Origin: an uncultured Acetatifactor sp.
GTDB lineage: Bacteria > Bacillota > Clostridia > Lachnospirales > Lachnospiraceae
Assembly: GCA_910586515.1 (NCBI GenBank)
Contig: CAJUGL010000005.1
Coordinates: 2,269 to 66,268, forward strand
DNA: 64,000 nucleotides
Direction: 5' to 3'
Part shown: positions 43,677-51,676 of the stretch, one piece after another
Layout: each line of letters opens with the position of its first letter
Numbering within the stretch: the stretch's first letter is position 1
Translations under genes and position numbers: made by a program
The notes under the pieces: model-generated
Told to the model about the DNA's origin: nothing
What the model saw: the letters and a program-made list of their open reading frames with translations, nothing else
Database searches by the model: none

Positions 43677-44671
43677 ACGATTCTGCGATAGAGAGGATAG
43701 ATTTTCTCCTCCACCCATCCGCTGACGAAATAGGCCCAGACTACCTCCTTCAGCGCTTCTCCCAGGCGAAAGCCGCCGCATCCGCGCAGCGTCCGCAAAG
43801 CCTCCAGCGTCTCCCTTCCCCTCCTGTACTTCAGCGAGATCCTGTATCTGCGGCGAGCTTTCCAGCAAAGCAGGCGCTTCTTTGACTCTTCATCCTCTAT
43901 GCCGCAGATTTCCGCGATGTCATCCATCAGCATCTCATAGTCGGCATACTTTTTCTCCTCCTGCGCCTGCGTCAGCTTCCTTCTGGAATGACTGCCCCGC
44001 CTAACCGCAACGCCGTATAATTTCTCACGGATAGTCGGACATCTGTGCCCGTACATAAATGGCAGCAGCATCTGAAAGTTCTGCCCCACATCATATTCCG
44101 GTATCCGCCTCTCCGGATAGACGGCAAAAAAGTCGGCGGACTTCAGCATATAACAGCCGCAGCAGACAAAGGTCCGCAGTTCCAGAATGTCCCAGAACAG
44201 CTCCTCTCTGTTCAGATCCCCCGTCTGTTCATCCGCAGTATCCAGCAAAGCCCCCGTCTCCTGATCAAAATAGTATGACAGCGATCTGACACATTGGTAT
44301 TCCGGATGCTTCCGCAGATATTCCACCCTTTTCGCCACGGATTCCGGCTCCAGAATATCGTCGCTGTCCGGCCAGATCAGATATTCTCCCGTCACATGGG
44401 GCAGGCCCGCGTTGATGGCTCCTGAAGCGTTTTTATGTTCCGCAGCCACGATCCGGTACCCGTATCCCCTGGCGGCAAACTTCTCCCGATATTCCTCCGC
44501 CGCCTTTATGGTGCCGTCCGCCGATCCGTCGTCCACCAGAATCATCTCTATGTCCGGATATGTCTGGGCCAGCACGGAATCCAGCATTCCGGACAGATAG
44601 GATTCTCCGTTGTATACCGGGGTAACCACGGAGACCCTGCCCTTCTGCAGTTCATTTACTTCCTGCGCCAT
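43658..44671 (-). CDS. Family 2 glycosyltransferase
   Basis: A 337-aa protein: VSVVTPVYNGESYLSGMLDSV, VDDGSADGTIKAA near residue 42, and IWPDSDDILEPE near 95 carrying the DXD-type metal site. The C-terminal 130 residues are basic and helical. AGGAGGCAGG precedes the ATG. It is the last gene of the minus-strand block 49864 to 43658. Confidence 0.9.
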   Translation of the reverse strand: MAQEVNELQKGRVSVVTPVYNGESYLSGMLDSVLAQTYPDIEMILVDDGSADGTIKAAEEYREKFAARGYGYRIVAAEHKNASGAINAGLPHVTGEYLIWPDSDDILEPESVAKRVEYLRKHPEYQCVRSLSYYFDQETGALLDTADEQTGDLNREELFWDILELRTFVCCGCYMLKSADFFAVYPERRIPEYDVGQNFQMLLPFMYGHRCPTIREKLYGVAVRRGSHSRRKLTQAQEEKKYADYEMLMDDIAEICGIEDEESKKRLLCWKARRRYRISLKYRRGRETLEALRTLRGCGGFRLGEALKEVVWAYFVSGWVEEKIYPLYRRIVHRRCR

Positions 44672-44759
44672 TCTTCCTGCCTCCTGCTTTTTTGTGTCGT
44701 TTCTTCCGTTCCCTGTCCTTCAGGCGCCTTTTTGCTTCCAAAAGCATTTTGCCCATTCC

Positions 44760-46463
44760 CTACTTTACCTGCACGATCTTCCGGTTCTCAATCCGGTAGA
44801 CTACATCGCACTCATTGGCCAGGCTCATATGATGGGTTACCATGATCAGCGTCTTGTTCTCCTTAATCTGACGGATGGAATCGATCACGGCCATCTCCGT
44901 CTCCATATCCAGCGCCGCCGTGGCCTCGTCCATAACCAACAGCTCGAAATCCTTGTACAGCGCCCTTGCCAGAGCAATGCGCTGACGCTGCCCCCCGGAG
45001 ATGGCGGTTCCGTTCTCTCCGATCAGTGTGTGCACCCCTTCGGGCATCCGCTGCACATCCTCCCATATCTGGGCGCATTTCAGACACTCCGCCACCTTGG
45101 CCTCATCGATCTCCTTCTCGTCCTCAAAAAAGGCTACATTGTTCTGCACCGTCTCCCCGTTGAGATACACGGTCTGGGGGATGTAGCTCACCAGTTTCCC
45201 CATGCCGGCTCTGCAGGGACCTTCCGAATCTCTCCCCTCAACAATGTCATAGTCGTCAAAGAAGACATGACCGCTCTCCGGTTTCAGCAATCCCAGCAGC
45301 AGATCCACGAAAGTGGTTTTGCCCGCCCCGGAAGCCCCGATGACGGCAATGGAACAGCCCACCGGAATATCGATGGAAGCGTTCTCGAAAATCTTTACCC
45401 TGTCGTTATAGCCGAAGGTCAGATTTCTGACGGAAACCCCCTTCCGAAAGGTCAGCTCTTTCCGCCGCATATGCCGGAAACTCTCCTCCCGGGCTTTCAT
45501 CTCCTCATAGGCAGCCATACTCTGCCGAACCGCGTCATAGGCCTTCCCGGCAAATTCCACATTGTTCATCCCGCTTAAGACCACGTAAGCCATGGGCAGC
45601 ATCCTGACCAGAGCCGTGATGTAGACCACCATGGGAGCCAGCACCGCAGCCAGATTCGTCCCGAATACCAGGATCACCGCCAGCGCCGCGAACATGGCCG
45701 CCATAATGGAATTCTGCAGGATAACCCCAATGCTGTTGAGCTTGTATTTGTACTCCCCCTGCACCTGGGCGTAATCCTTGCTGGCCTCCCCGTATTTTCC
45801 CATCACAAAGGCCGAGCGGTCGTCGATTTTCATCTCCTTGAAAGAGCCGAAAGCAATGGTTATCTGGGCATTGGCATTGATGGAGCAGGCTCTGCTTTTC
45901 TCCCCGTAGGCCTTCATCCTCGCCCGGGTCCTGACAAACGCAAAAGCCATCAGCAGCAGCAATACAATACAGCTCAGCACCCCCACCCATCCGGAAGCCA
46001 GAATCAGCAGCGCCCCGTATCCGGCCATGGTAATGCCGTTCACCACGATCCCGATGCAGTCTATGATAATCTGTACGCAGCTGGTGGTATCGTTTCGTAC
46101 CAGGTTCAGCGCCTGCATGGCAGTCTTCCGGTTGTGCTCCGTCAGCTCCTCCTTGATTGTCAATTCATAGATTTTCATGGACAGCTTCTGGGCGCCCTCA
46201 TAAATAAACCGATTGGAAATCTTGCTTTTATATAATTCAAATCCGCATTTCAACAGAGACAGAACAATCATAAAAAGGGTAAAGGCAATCAGTCTGTCAG
46301 ATGCCTGATTCTCCTCCACAACTCTGTTGATAATATAGATGATTACGGAAAAACTGAAGATATCCACCACCGGACTCAGCAGACCGAAAACCCCGTAAAG
46401 TTTCCAGGTTCTCTGCTCCTTTTTCTCCAATATTCCCGTCAGATAGCGAAATTTTTCAAGCAT
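44760..46463 (-). CDS. ABC exporter (fused membrane and ATPase domains)
   Basis: A 567-aa half-transporter: six membrane helices in residues 1-310 and a C-terminal ATPase with Walker A GASGAGKTTF near 355, signature ISGGQRQRIALARAL near 465 and Walker B LLVMDEATAALD near 485, then the H-loop VTHHMSL. ATG 46463 is chosen because GGGGGAGG precedes it. The setting among glycosyltransferases suggests flipping of a lipid-linked glycan (PglK/MsbA type), which is inference. Confidence 0.88.
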   Translation of the reverse strand: MLEKFRYLTGILEKKEQRTWKLYGVFGLLSPVVDIFSFSVIIYIINRVVEENQASDRLIAFTLFMIVLSLLKCGFELYKSKISNRFIYEGAQKLSMKIYELTIKEELTEHNRKTAMQALNLVRNDTTSCVQIIIDCIGIVVNGITMAGYGALLILASGWVGVLSCIVLLLLMAFAFVRTRARMKAYGEKSRACSINANAQITIAFGSFKEMKIDDRSAFVMGKYGEASKDYAQVQGEYKYKLNSIGVILQNSIMAAMFAALAVILVFGTNLAAVLAPMVVYITALVRMLPMAYVVLSGMNNVEFAGKAYDAVRQSMAAYEEMKAREESFRHMRRKELTFRKGVSVRNLTFGYNDRVKIFENASIDIPVGCSIAVIGASGAGKTTFVDLLLGLLKPESGHVFFDDYDIVEGRDSEGPCRAGMGKLVSYIPQTVYLNGETVQNNVAFFEDEKEIDEAKVAECLKCAQIWEDVQRMPEGVHTLIGENGTAISGGQRQRIALARALYKDFELLVMDEATAALDMETEMAVIDSIRQIKENKTLIMVTHHMSLANECDVVYRIENRKIVQVK

Positions 46464-46503
46464 ACCAGCCTCCCCCGTTTTCTCCATATACTGCAGTCTC
46501 TTC

Positions 46504-46535
46504 GTAACAGTTCAGCGCCCTGTCTGAACTGTTAC
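46504..46535 (+). mobile_element. MITE family A, 32-bp derivative A4
   Basis: Only GTAACAGTTCAG, CGCC and CTGTCTGAACTGTTAC remain, folding as one hairpin. Perfect 8-bp direct repeats GTCTCTTC flank it (46496-46503 and 46536-46543). The sequence equals what recombination between the two internal GTAACAGTTCAG copies of a full element would leave. It lies in the gap between two genes of the same operon. Confidence 0.88.
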
Positions 46536-46541
46536 GTCTCT

Positions 46542-47663
46542 TCATCTCCAGCCCGCTCTCCTCCGCAGATCCCGGACAAACATGCCCCAGGCAAAAAACA
46601 GGCGGAACAAGGAAAACGGCAATGCCTTATACCGCTTCATAAAGCCTTCCCGCCCTGCAGGCATTTCCGTGGGGCCCTTCAGCCTGGGCTGGAGCACATC
46701 CTTTTTGCTGCAGGAAAACCAGTCCAGCTCCTCCTTCACCTGTTCCCATACTTCCCTTGCCTTGTCCGTATGGAGAATCACCAGAGAGGTTCCCATGCCG
46801 TCGTCCCTGTCCGGCCTGACTTTCTCAATCCCCCAGAAGTCCCCCAAAGTAAAATCGCTGTGCCTGTCCGGGGTGCAGTACCCGCATTCATAGCAGGAGG
46901 GCCGGATCGTATAATCGGCAAAATACATTCTGCTGTAAATATCCGCATAGAGAGAATCCGCCCGCTCCCTGCCGCCGGCCACATAGGAACGGCTGTGTCC
47001 GTTATCCCGGTTCCGTTTATCCCGGAAGGAAAAATCCGTCATCTTTCCGCCGCTTTTCCGCTCCAGATACTTCACATAATCCCTCCATATCCCCGGAGAG
47101 GGCACGCCGTAGCAGACCAGATCCGCAGTGATGAGCCTGGAATGCGGCTCCCCCAGAAACAGTCTCAGCCCATGGGCCTGACAGGGCGTTCCGCAGAACA
47201 ATACCCATCGCCCCTCCTTCAGCCGCTCCCGTATACTGCGGTATATCCCCTGCAGATCACTCTGCACATACTTGGTTCTCTTCAACGCTTCCAGTTCCTC
47301 CGCGCTCCCGGCCTCCCTGTGCACCACCTTCATGTCCCGGCTGTAGGCTGCCCCGTAGACTACCCCCTGCCTGCGGAACACATACTCCGCCAGAATCGGA
47401 AATACACCGCCGGAAGAACTGGTTCCGCGAACAGATTCGCTTTTAGCCTGGGCGCCGAAACAGGACTGCTGCCCCCGGACCTCTTTTTCCGCCTTCAGGG
47501 GACAGACCTGTATGCAGCGTCCGCAGCCGATACACTTCTCCCTGTCTGCCTGGGGATAGAGAAAGCCCTCATCATCCGATTTCATACTGATCGCATCCAC
47601 AGGACAGCTGTCCGCACATGCGCCGCACCCGCAGCATGCCTTTTTTTCTTCGTATAGATTCAT
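46542..47663 (-). CDS. Ferredoxin / coenzyme F420 hydrogenase beta-subunit-like protein
   Basis: A 373-aa protein starting MNLYEEKKACCGCGACADSC. Two [4Fe-4S] motifs lie at the N-terminus: CCGCGACADSCP and CIGCGRCIQVCP. The FrhB-type region follows (SSSGGVFPILAEYV, FCGTPCQAHGLRLFL, LVCYGVPSPGIW) and CYECGYC ... SDFTLGDFWG near residue 270. Proteins of this type regularly accompany polysaccharide pyruvyl transferases in surface-glycan loci of anaerobes, as here. A redox step on a sugar or flavin chemistry is presumed but unproven. Confidence 0.88.
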   Translation of the reverse strand: MNLYEEKKACCGCGACADSCPVDAISMKSDDEGFLYPQADREKCIGCGRCIQVCPLKAEKEVRGQQSCFGAQAKSESVRGTSSSGGVFPILAEYVFRRQGVVYGAAYSRDMKVVHREAGSAEELEALKRTKYVQSDLQGIYRSIRERLKEGRWVLFCGTPCQAHGLRLFLGEPHSRLITADLVCYGVPSPGIWRDYVKYLERKSGGKMTDFSFRDKRNRDNGHSRSYVAGGRERADSLYADIYSRMYFADYTIRPSCYECGYCTPDRHSDFTLGDFWGIEKVRPDRDDGMGTSLVILHTDKAREVWEQVKEELDWFSCSKKDVLQPRLKGPTEMPAGREGFMKRYKALPFSLFRLFFAWGMFVRDLRRRAGWR

Positions 47664-47691
47664 TTTACCCCTCACCCGTCATCTGCTTCCG

Positions 47692-48846
47692 TCATCTGCT
47701 TTCAGGGGAACGCGCCCCCTGCAGGTTCCGCAGCAAAAAGCCGGCGGACTCTTTCACCGCTTCCCCTGTCCTCCTGCTCACATCCTCCCAGTCCACCCGG
47801 GCGTCAATATCCCTTATATCGCCATTTTGACATATTTTATCTTCCAGACCGTGAATCTGCAGTATATTCCGCAGCCTTGCGCTCAAGCTGCTGTGGGCAA
47901 ATGCCAGAAAACGTTTCCGGTAGATGATGCTGAAGGCAACCGCATGGAATGAATTGGTCACCACATAGTCCGCATTGTGAATATAGCCCAAAAACTCCGC
48001 CGGACCCGCCGTCACATCTGTCTCAAAACCCTGCTTACTGCCCTCCAGGCCTGCCCGCACCTCGATGACCGGCAGATTTTTCTCCGCGGACAGCTTCCCT
48101 GCATAATCCGCCATATCCTGATTGGGCTCCGTCACATAAACGAAGATATACCCCCTGCGCCCGGGCGGTATCTCAGCCTTCTGCCAGACTTCCCTTTTCA
48201 GAAAAAATACCGGATCCAGCACGGCCCGCACTTCCCCCGGATAAAACCTTTTCACATAGGGAATTGCGGCCTCCTCCCTGACGGAAAGAGCGTCCACCTG
48301 CCTGACCAGCCGGGAAAACACATCGTCATACCGTGAAGGAATATCCGCTCCTCCGAAGCTGGCGGCATAGGCCACTACCTTCTCCTTCCGCGGCGAGACA
48401 AAAGCCCCGAAATAAGCCTTACGCAGCCCGCAGGTAATACCGGGATTCCAGATCTGATCGCTTCCCACAATGTAATACCGGTAGGGCATCCGCCGAAATC
48501 CCCTGACGGACAGAATCCTCCTCTGCCCCTCTTCCAGCAGATATTCCCGTCGAAACCGGTTCATGTTCGCCTTCTGTCTGGCAAACTCCTCCCGCACGCG
48601 CATGTGGCTCCAAAATCCGTTCCACATGTGAAACATCCCCCAGATGCGCCCTTTCAGTCCCTGAATCGGCGCATAGGGAATCCACCAGTGCCTGCCCGTC
48701 ATGTAAGGCGGCTCGTAACGCACGATATCCGCCGCTATATCGTTGTCACGCAGAAAACGCTTCAGTCCGTATGCCTGGAGCATTGCGCCGTAATTATCGG
48801 AACAATGAAAAGTCACTATTCCCACATCCCCATTCTCTCGTTCCAT
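47692..48846 (-). CDS. Polysaccharide pyruvyl transferase family protein
   Basis: A 384-aa protein: VGIVTFHCSDNYGAMLQAYGLKRFL at the N-terminus, the family motif YIVGSDQIWNPGI near residue 120, and the C-terminal ADYVVTNSFHAVAFSIIYRKRF near 290-310. The family (CsaB-like) transfers pyruvate from PEP to sugars of cell-wall or capsule glycans. ATG follows GGAGGAACCGGTAAA two bases after the stop of the upstream GT2, so the genes are coupled. Confidence 0.9.
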   Translation of the reverse strand: MERENGDVGIVTFHCSDNYGAMLQAYGLKRFLRDNDIAADIVRYEPPYMTGRHWWIPYAPIQGLKGRIWGMFHMWNGFWSHMRVREEFARQKANMNRFRREYLLEEGQRRILSVRGFRRMPYRYYIVGSDQIWNPGITCGLRKAYFGAFVSPRKEKVVAYAASFGGADIPSRYDDVFSRLVRQVDALSVREEAAIPYVKRFYPGEVRAVLDPVFFLKREVWQKAEIPPGRRGYIFVYVTEPNQDMADYAGKLSAEKNLPVIEVRAGLEGSKQGFETDVTAGPAEFLGYIHNADYVVTNSFHAVAFSIIYRKRFLAFAHSSLSARLRNILQIHGLEDKICQNGDIRDIDARVDWEDVSRRTGEAVKESAGFLLRNLQGARSPESR

Positions 48847-48847
48847 T

Positions 48848-49864
48848 TTACCGGTTCCTCCCCTTTGTCAGTCTCAGCGCGGCTTTGTTCAGCAGCACAT
48901 ACAGCGGATAGCAGGTAAAGCAGCAGAAGAAAAGCACTCTGTCGCTGAGACAGATCCGTTTAAACAGCGGGTGCCTCCGCTCCCCGGCGGCGATTTCTTT
49001 CAGCCTACGAATCTCCCGGCCGTCCCGGCTGTATTTCCCCTCCCGCCTGGCCGTATAGCTTCTCCTGATCTGGTCTGCCGCCAGAATCTCCCATCTCACC
49101 GCGTATTCCCCGCAGCCCCGTTCGTATTCTCCGTTTCGGATTCTCCGGGCGCTCTCAAAATACCGATTTCCCCGCGCCGTCTCCGGAGAACCGGTGGCGC
49201 TTTGAGAATGCACTCTGTAATAATACCACTCCTCCAGGCAGAAGACGCTGCGCACCTGTTCCCGGATGATCTGATATAGAAAAAAGGTATCTTCCCCGTT
49301 TGTCAGCCCTGTGTCAAACCGCTTCTCTCCGATTGCCTCCCGCAGAATCAGTTTCCCGCCGATTCCCGAGAGAATGTCCGTATATTTCACATGAAACCAT
49401 TCTTCCGTAGTTCTCTGGTCTGCTGCCAGCGCCCTTGCCTCCGTCCTCTTCTCCCCGTCATCCGGAAACAGCGGCGGATCCCCCTGCTCCTGACGGCCGT
49501 CGCCTCTTCTGTACCCGCAGAAAGCCAGCTGCGCCCGATTTTTTTCCGCCTGGCCCAGCAGTTCCTCCAACAGACAGGGATGAATCATGTCGTCGCTGTC
49601 CAGAAAAAATATGTATTCCCCAGCCGCCTCCTCCAGGCCCCGGTTCCTGGCCGCGGAGACTCCTCTGTTCTCCTGGCGCAGCAGCCTTATCCTCTTCTCA
49701 GCCACTGCAAGTTCTCTGCAGATCTCCGGGCTTTTATCCGTTGAGCCGTCGTCCACCACCAAGATCTCCAGATTTTTATAGGTCTGGCCCGCCGCGGACC
49801 CAAGGCATTGTCCGATATAGGCCTCCGAATTATACAGAGGAACGATTACGGATATTTTCTTCAT
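48848..49864 (-). CDS. Family 2 glycosyltransferase
   Basis: A 338-aa protein: ISVIVPLYNSEAYIGQCLGS, VVDDGSTDKSPEICRE near residue 38, GVSAARNRGLEEAAGEYIFFLDSDDMIHP around 65-95. The C-terminal end carries a hydrophobic helix (LFFCCFTCYPLYVLL) followed by basic residues, probably membrane-associated. It is the first gene of the minus-strand block with the pyruvyl transferase, the F420-beta-like protein, the ABC exporter and another GT2. Confidence 0.9.
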   Translation of the reverse strand: MKKISVIVPLYNSEAYIGQCLGSAAGQTYKNLEILVVDDGSTDKSPEICRELAVAEKRIRLLRQENRGVSAARNRGLEEAAGEYIFFLDSDDMIHPCLLEELLGQAEKNRAQLAFCGYRRGDGRQEQGDPPLFPDDGEKRTEARALAADQRTTEEWFHVKYTDILSGIGGKLILREAIGEKRFDTGLTNGEDTFFLYQIIREQVRSVFCLEEWYYYRVHSQSATGSPETARGNRYFESARRIRNGEYERGCGEYAVRWEILAADQIRRSYTARREGKYSRDGREIRRLKEIAAGERRHPLFKRICLSDRVLFFCCFTCYPLYVLLNKAALRLTKGRNR

Positions 49865-49994
49865 GCCACCCCTCCCGGTTATCGTTTACCGTTCACGGCT
49901 TCGCCGCTCACGAATTTTTCTATGGCATTCTGCCCGGTTATATGCTACAATACTCCAGGCGCTTTGGTTCAGTTTCTCCTGCTGTAAAATAAAG

Positions 49995-50182
49995 GTAACA
50001 GTTCAGACAGCCCCTCTCGCGAAGTCAAAATTGCGCTCTATGCAATTTGCGCTCTATGCAATTTGCGCTCTATGCAATTTGCGCTCTATGCAATTTTGCG
50101 AGACTTGCGGGCGCCAAAACGCATTCTTTTCGCGTTTTGTGTGCATTCTCGTAACAGTTCAGCGCCCTGTCTGAACTGTTAC
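49995..50182 (+). mobile_element. MITE family A, copy A3 (188 bp, 4 hairpin units)
   Basis: Perfect 16-bp inverted ends (GTAACAGTTCAGACAG / CTGTCTGAACTGTTAC) enclose four near-identical 16-bp units TGCGCTCTATGCAATT. The flanking 8-bp direct repeats AAATAAAG (49987-49994 and 50183-50190) are perfect. The near identity of the four units and of the ends suggests a recent insertion. It lies between divergent genes, directly upstream of the gene at 50225. Confidence 0.92.
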
Positions 50183-50224
50183 AAATAAAGCAATAAAACT
50201 TCTGTAAGATTGGAAACATACTTT

Positions 50225-51676
50225 ATGAAAACAGGCAAAGCACTGACGATTCTGCTCCTGGTCCTCCTCATTTTCCTGACAGCCGTGGGAATTTGGTTTG
50301 GCACAAAAATTTGCTCTATGGACTATAATTCCTCTGTATACCGTGAATCCGTCCAGGAGCTGAACAATCCTTATATCGGCTGGTATGAGATATATGGTTA
50401 CTGTCTCTCCGACGACGAATCCTTTGACGCTTCTCAGCTCCCGGTAAATCCCGGCCCGGGCCTGGTCCTGCTGCAGATCAACCTGCGCAACTATGCCCGG
50501 TCCCCTGTCAGCAGCGCCGGCCTGGAGCATCTGAACGCAATCCTGGACGCCTGGCAGAGCACCGGCAGGCAGCTGATCCTGCGTTTTCTCTACGACTGGG
50601 ACGGCAGCGCGCGGGAGACGGAGCCGGATACGCTCTCTTTGCTCCTCACCCATATGTCTCAGACTGCGGAAATCGTAAATGCCTATGAGGACTGTATCTA
50701 CATTCTGCAGGGCATCTTCGTAGGCAATTGGGGAGAAATGCACGGCTCGGACTACATGACGGAAACGGACATGCTCACCCTGGCCGGCCATCTGTCCTCG
50801 GTCACGGCTCCAGGCATCTTTCTGTCCGTGCGGACTCCCGAACAATGGCGGGCCGTCACGGCTTCCCCGACGCCTCTGTCTCCGGAAAACGCCTTTGACG
50901 GCTCTCTGGCAGCCCGGCTGGGCCTGTTCAACGACGGAATGCTTGGCTCGGAGACAGATCTGGGCACTTACGGAGCCGCCGATGCTCCCCCTTCTCTTTT
51001 GGGAAAAAGGCCCAGACAGGAGGAACTTCTTTTTCAGGAAAGCCTTTGCCGTTATGTGCCAAACGGCGGGGAGACGGTGGGCAATGATCCCTGCAGCGAT
51101 TTGCTCCCTGCAGTGGAAGACCTTGCCCGTTCCCATGTCTCCTACCTCAACAGCGCCTATGATGAAAACGTGTTTTCCAAGTGGCGGGAGCAGATATGGC
51201 AAGGCGCCGATCCCTTTGACGGCATGAACGGCTATGATTATATTTCCCGGCACCTGGGGTATCGGTACTGCGTCCGCTCATCTGCCCTTACCTTTTCTCC
51301 TCCCTGGAGCGAAACGGCCTGCTTCTCCGCTGTGCTGGAAAATGTCGGTTTCTCCAACAGTTACCGGAATTTCCGCGTCTCTTTGGTTCTGAGGCATGCC
51401 AAAAGCGGCGCCGATTATGTCTATTCTTTCCCCACGGACACGCGCTTTTGGGACTCCGGAACAGAGATTCTCCTGGAAACCTCCTTTCCGGTTCAGGACC
51501 TGCCCCCGGGAACTTATGAGCTCTTCCTGGAAATCAATGACCCTGTTTCCGGCCAACCGGTTCTCCTGGCCAATGAAGGCTCGGATGACGAAAACGGCTG
51601 CAGACTGGGTTCCCTGACCATAGGCAGGAACCTGCTTAAGGAAGCTCTCCGCCGCATCCGCAGACAGAGTCTATAA
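50225..51676 (+). CDS. DUF4874/DUF4832-type putative glycoside-active protein A
   Basis: A 483-aa protein with an N-terminal membrane anchor (LTILLLVLLIFLTAVGIWFG). It has the family opening NNPYIGWYEIYGY near residue 45, a TIM-barrel-like middle with LQGIFVGNWGEMHGS near 175 and FLSVRTPEQWR, and a C-terminal beta domain (RNFRVSLVLRHAKSG ... GTYELFLEI). The pattern matches the DUF4874/DUF4832 pair, thought to be carbohydrate-active, here anchored outside the cell. The ribosome site is weak; a TTG five codons earlier is an alternative start. It converges with a paralogue at 51671 and the two stops overlap by 6 bases. Confidence 0.75.
   Translation: MKTGKALTILLLVLLIFLTAVGIWFGTKICSMDYNSSVYRESVQELNNPYIGWYEIYGYCLSDDESFDASQLPVNPGPGLVLLQINLRNYARSPVSSAGLEHLNAILDAWQSTGRQLILRFLYDWDGSARETEPDTLSLLLTHMSQTAEIVNAYEDCIYILQGIFVGNWGEMHGSDYMTETDMLTLAGHLSSVTAPGIFLSVRTPEQWRAVTASPTPLSPENAFDGSLAARLGLFNDGMLGSETDLGTYGAADAPPSLLGKRPRQEELLFQESLCRYVPNGGETVGNDPCSDLLPAVEDLARSHVSYLNSAYDENVFSKWREQIWQGADPFDGMNGYDYISRHLGYRYCVRSSALTFSPPWSETACFSAVLENVGFSNSYRNFRVSLVLRHAKSGADYVYSFPTDTRFWDSGTEILLETSFPVQDLPPGTYELFLEINDPVSGQPVLLANEGSDDENGCRLGSLTIGRNLLKEALRRIRRQSL

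Noticed and set aside
46504..46535. Hairpin as an ordinary Rho-independent terminator
   Set aside because: No T-run follows on either strand, and the sequence equals the end of the MITE family and is flanked by 8-bp duplications.
50030..50100. Four regular 16-bp repeats as a small CRISPR array
   Set aside because: The units are contiguous with no spacers, each is too short, and the array is an internal part of an element with terminal repeats and target duplications.
12824..50182. Family A elements as autonomous insertion sequences
   Set aside because: They are under 190 bp with no open frame; no IS66-type transposase is present in the window.
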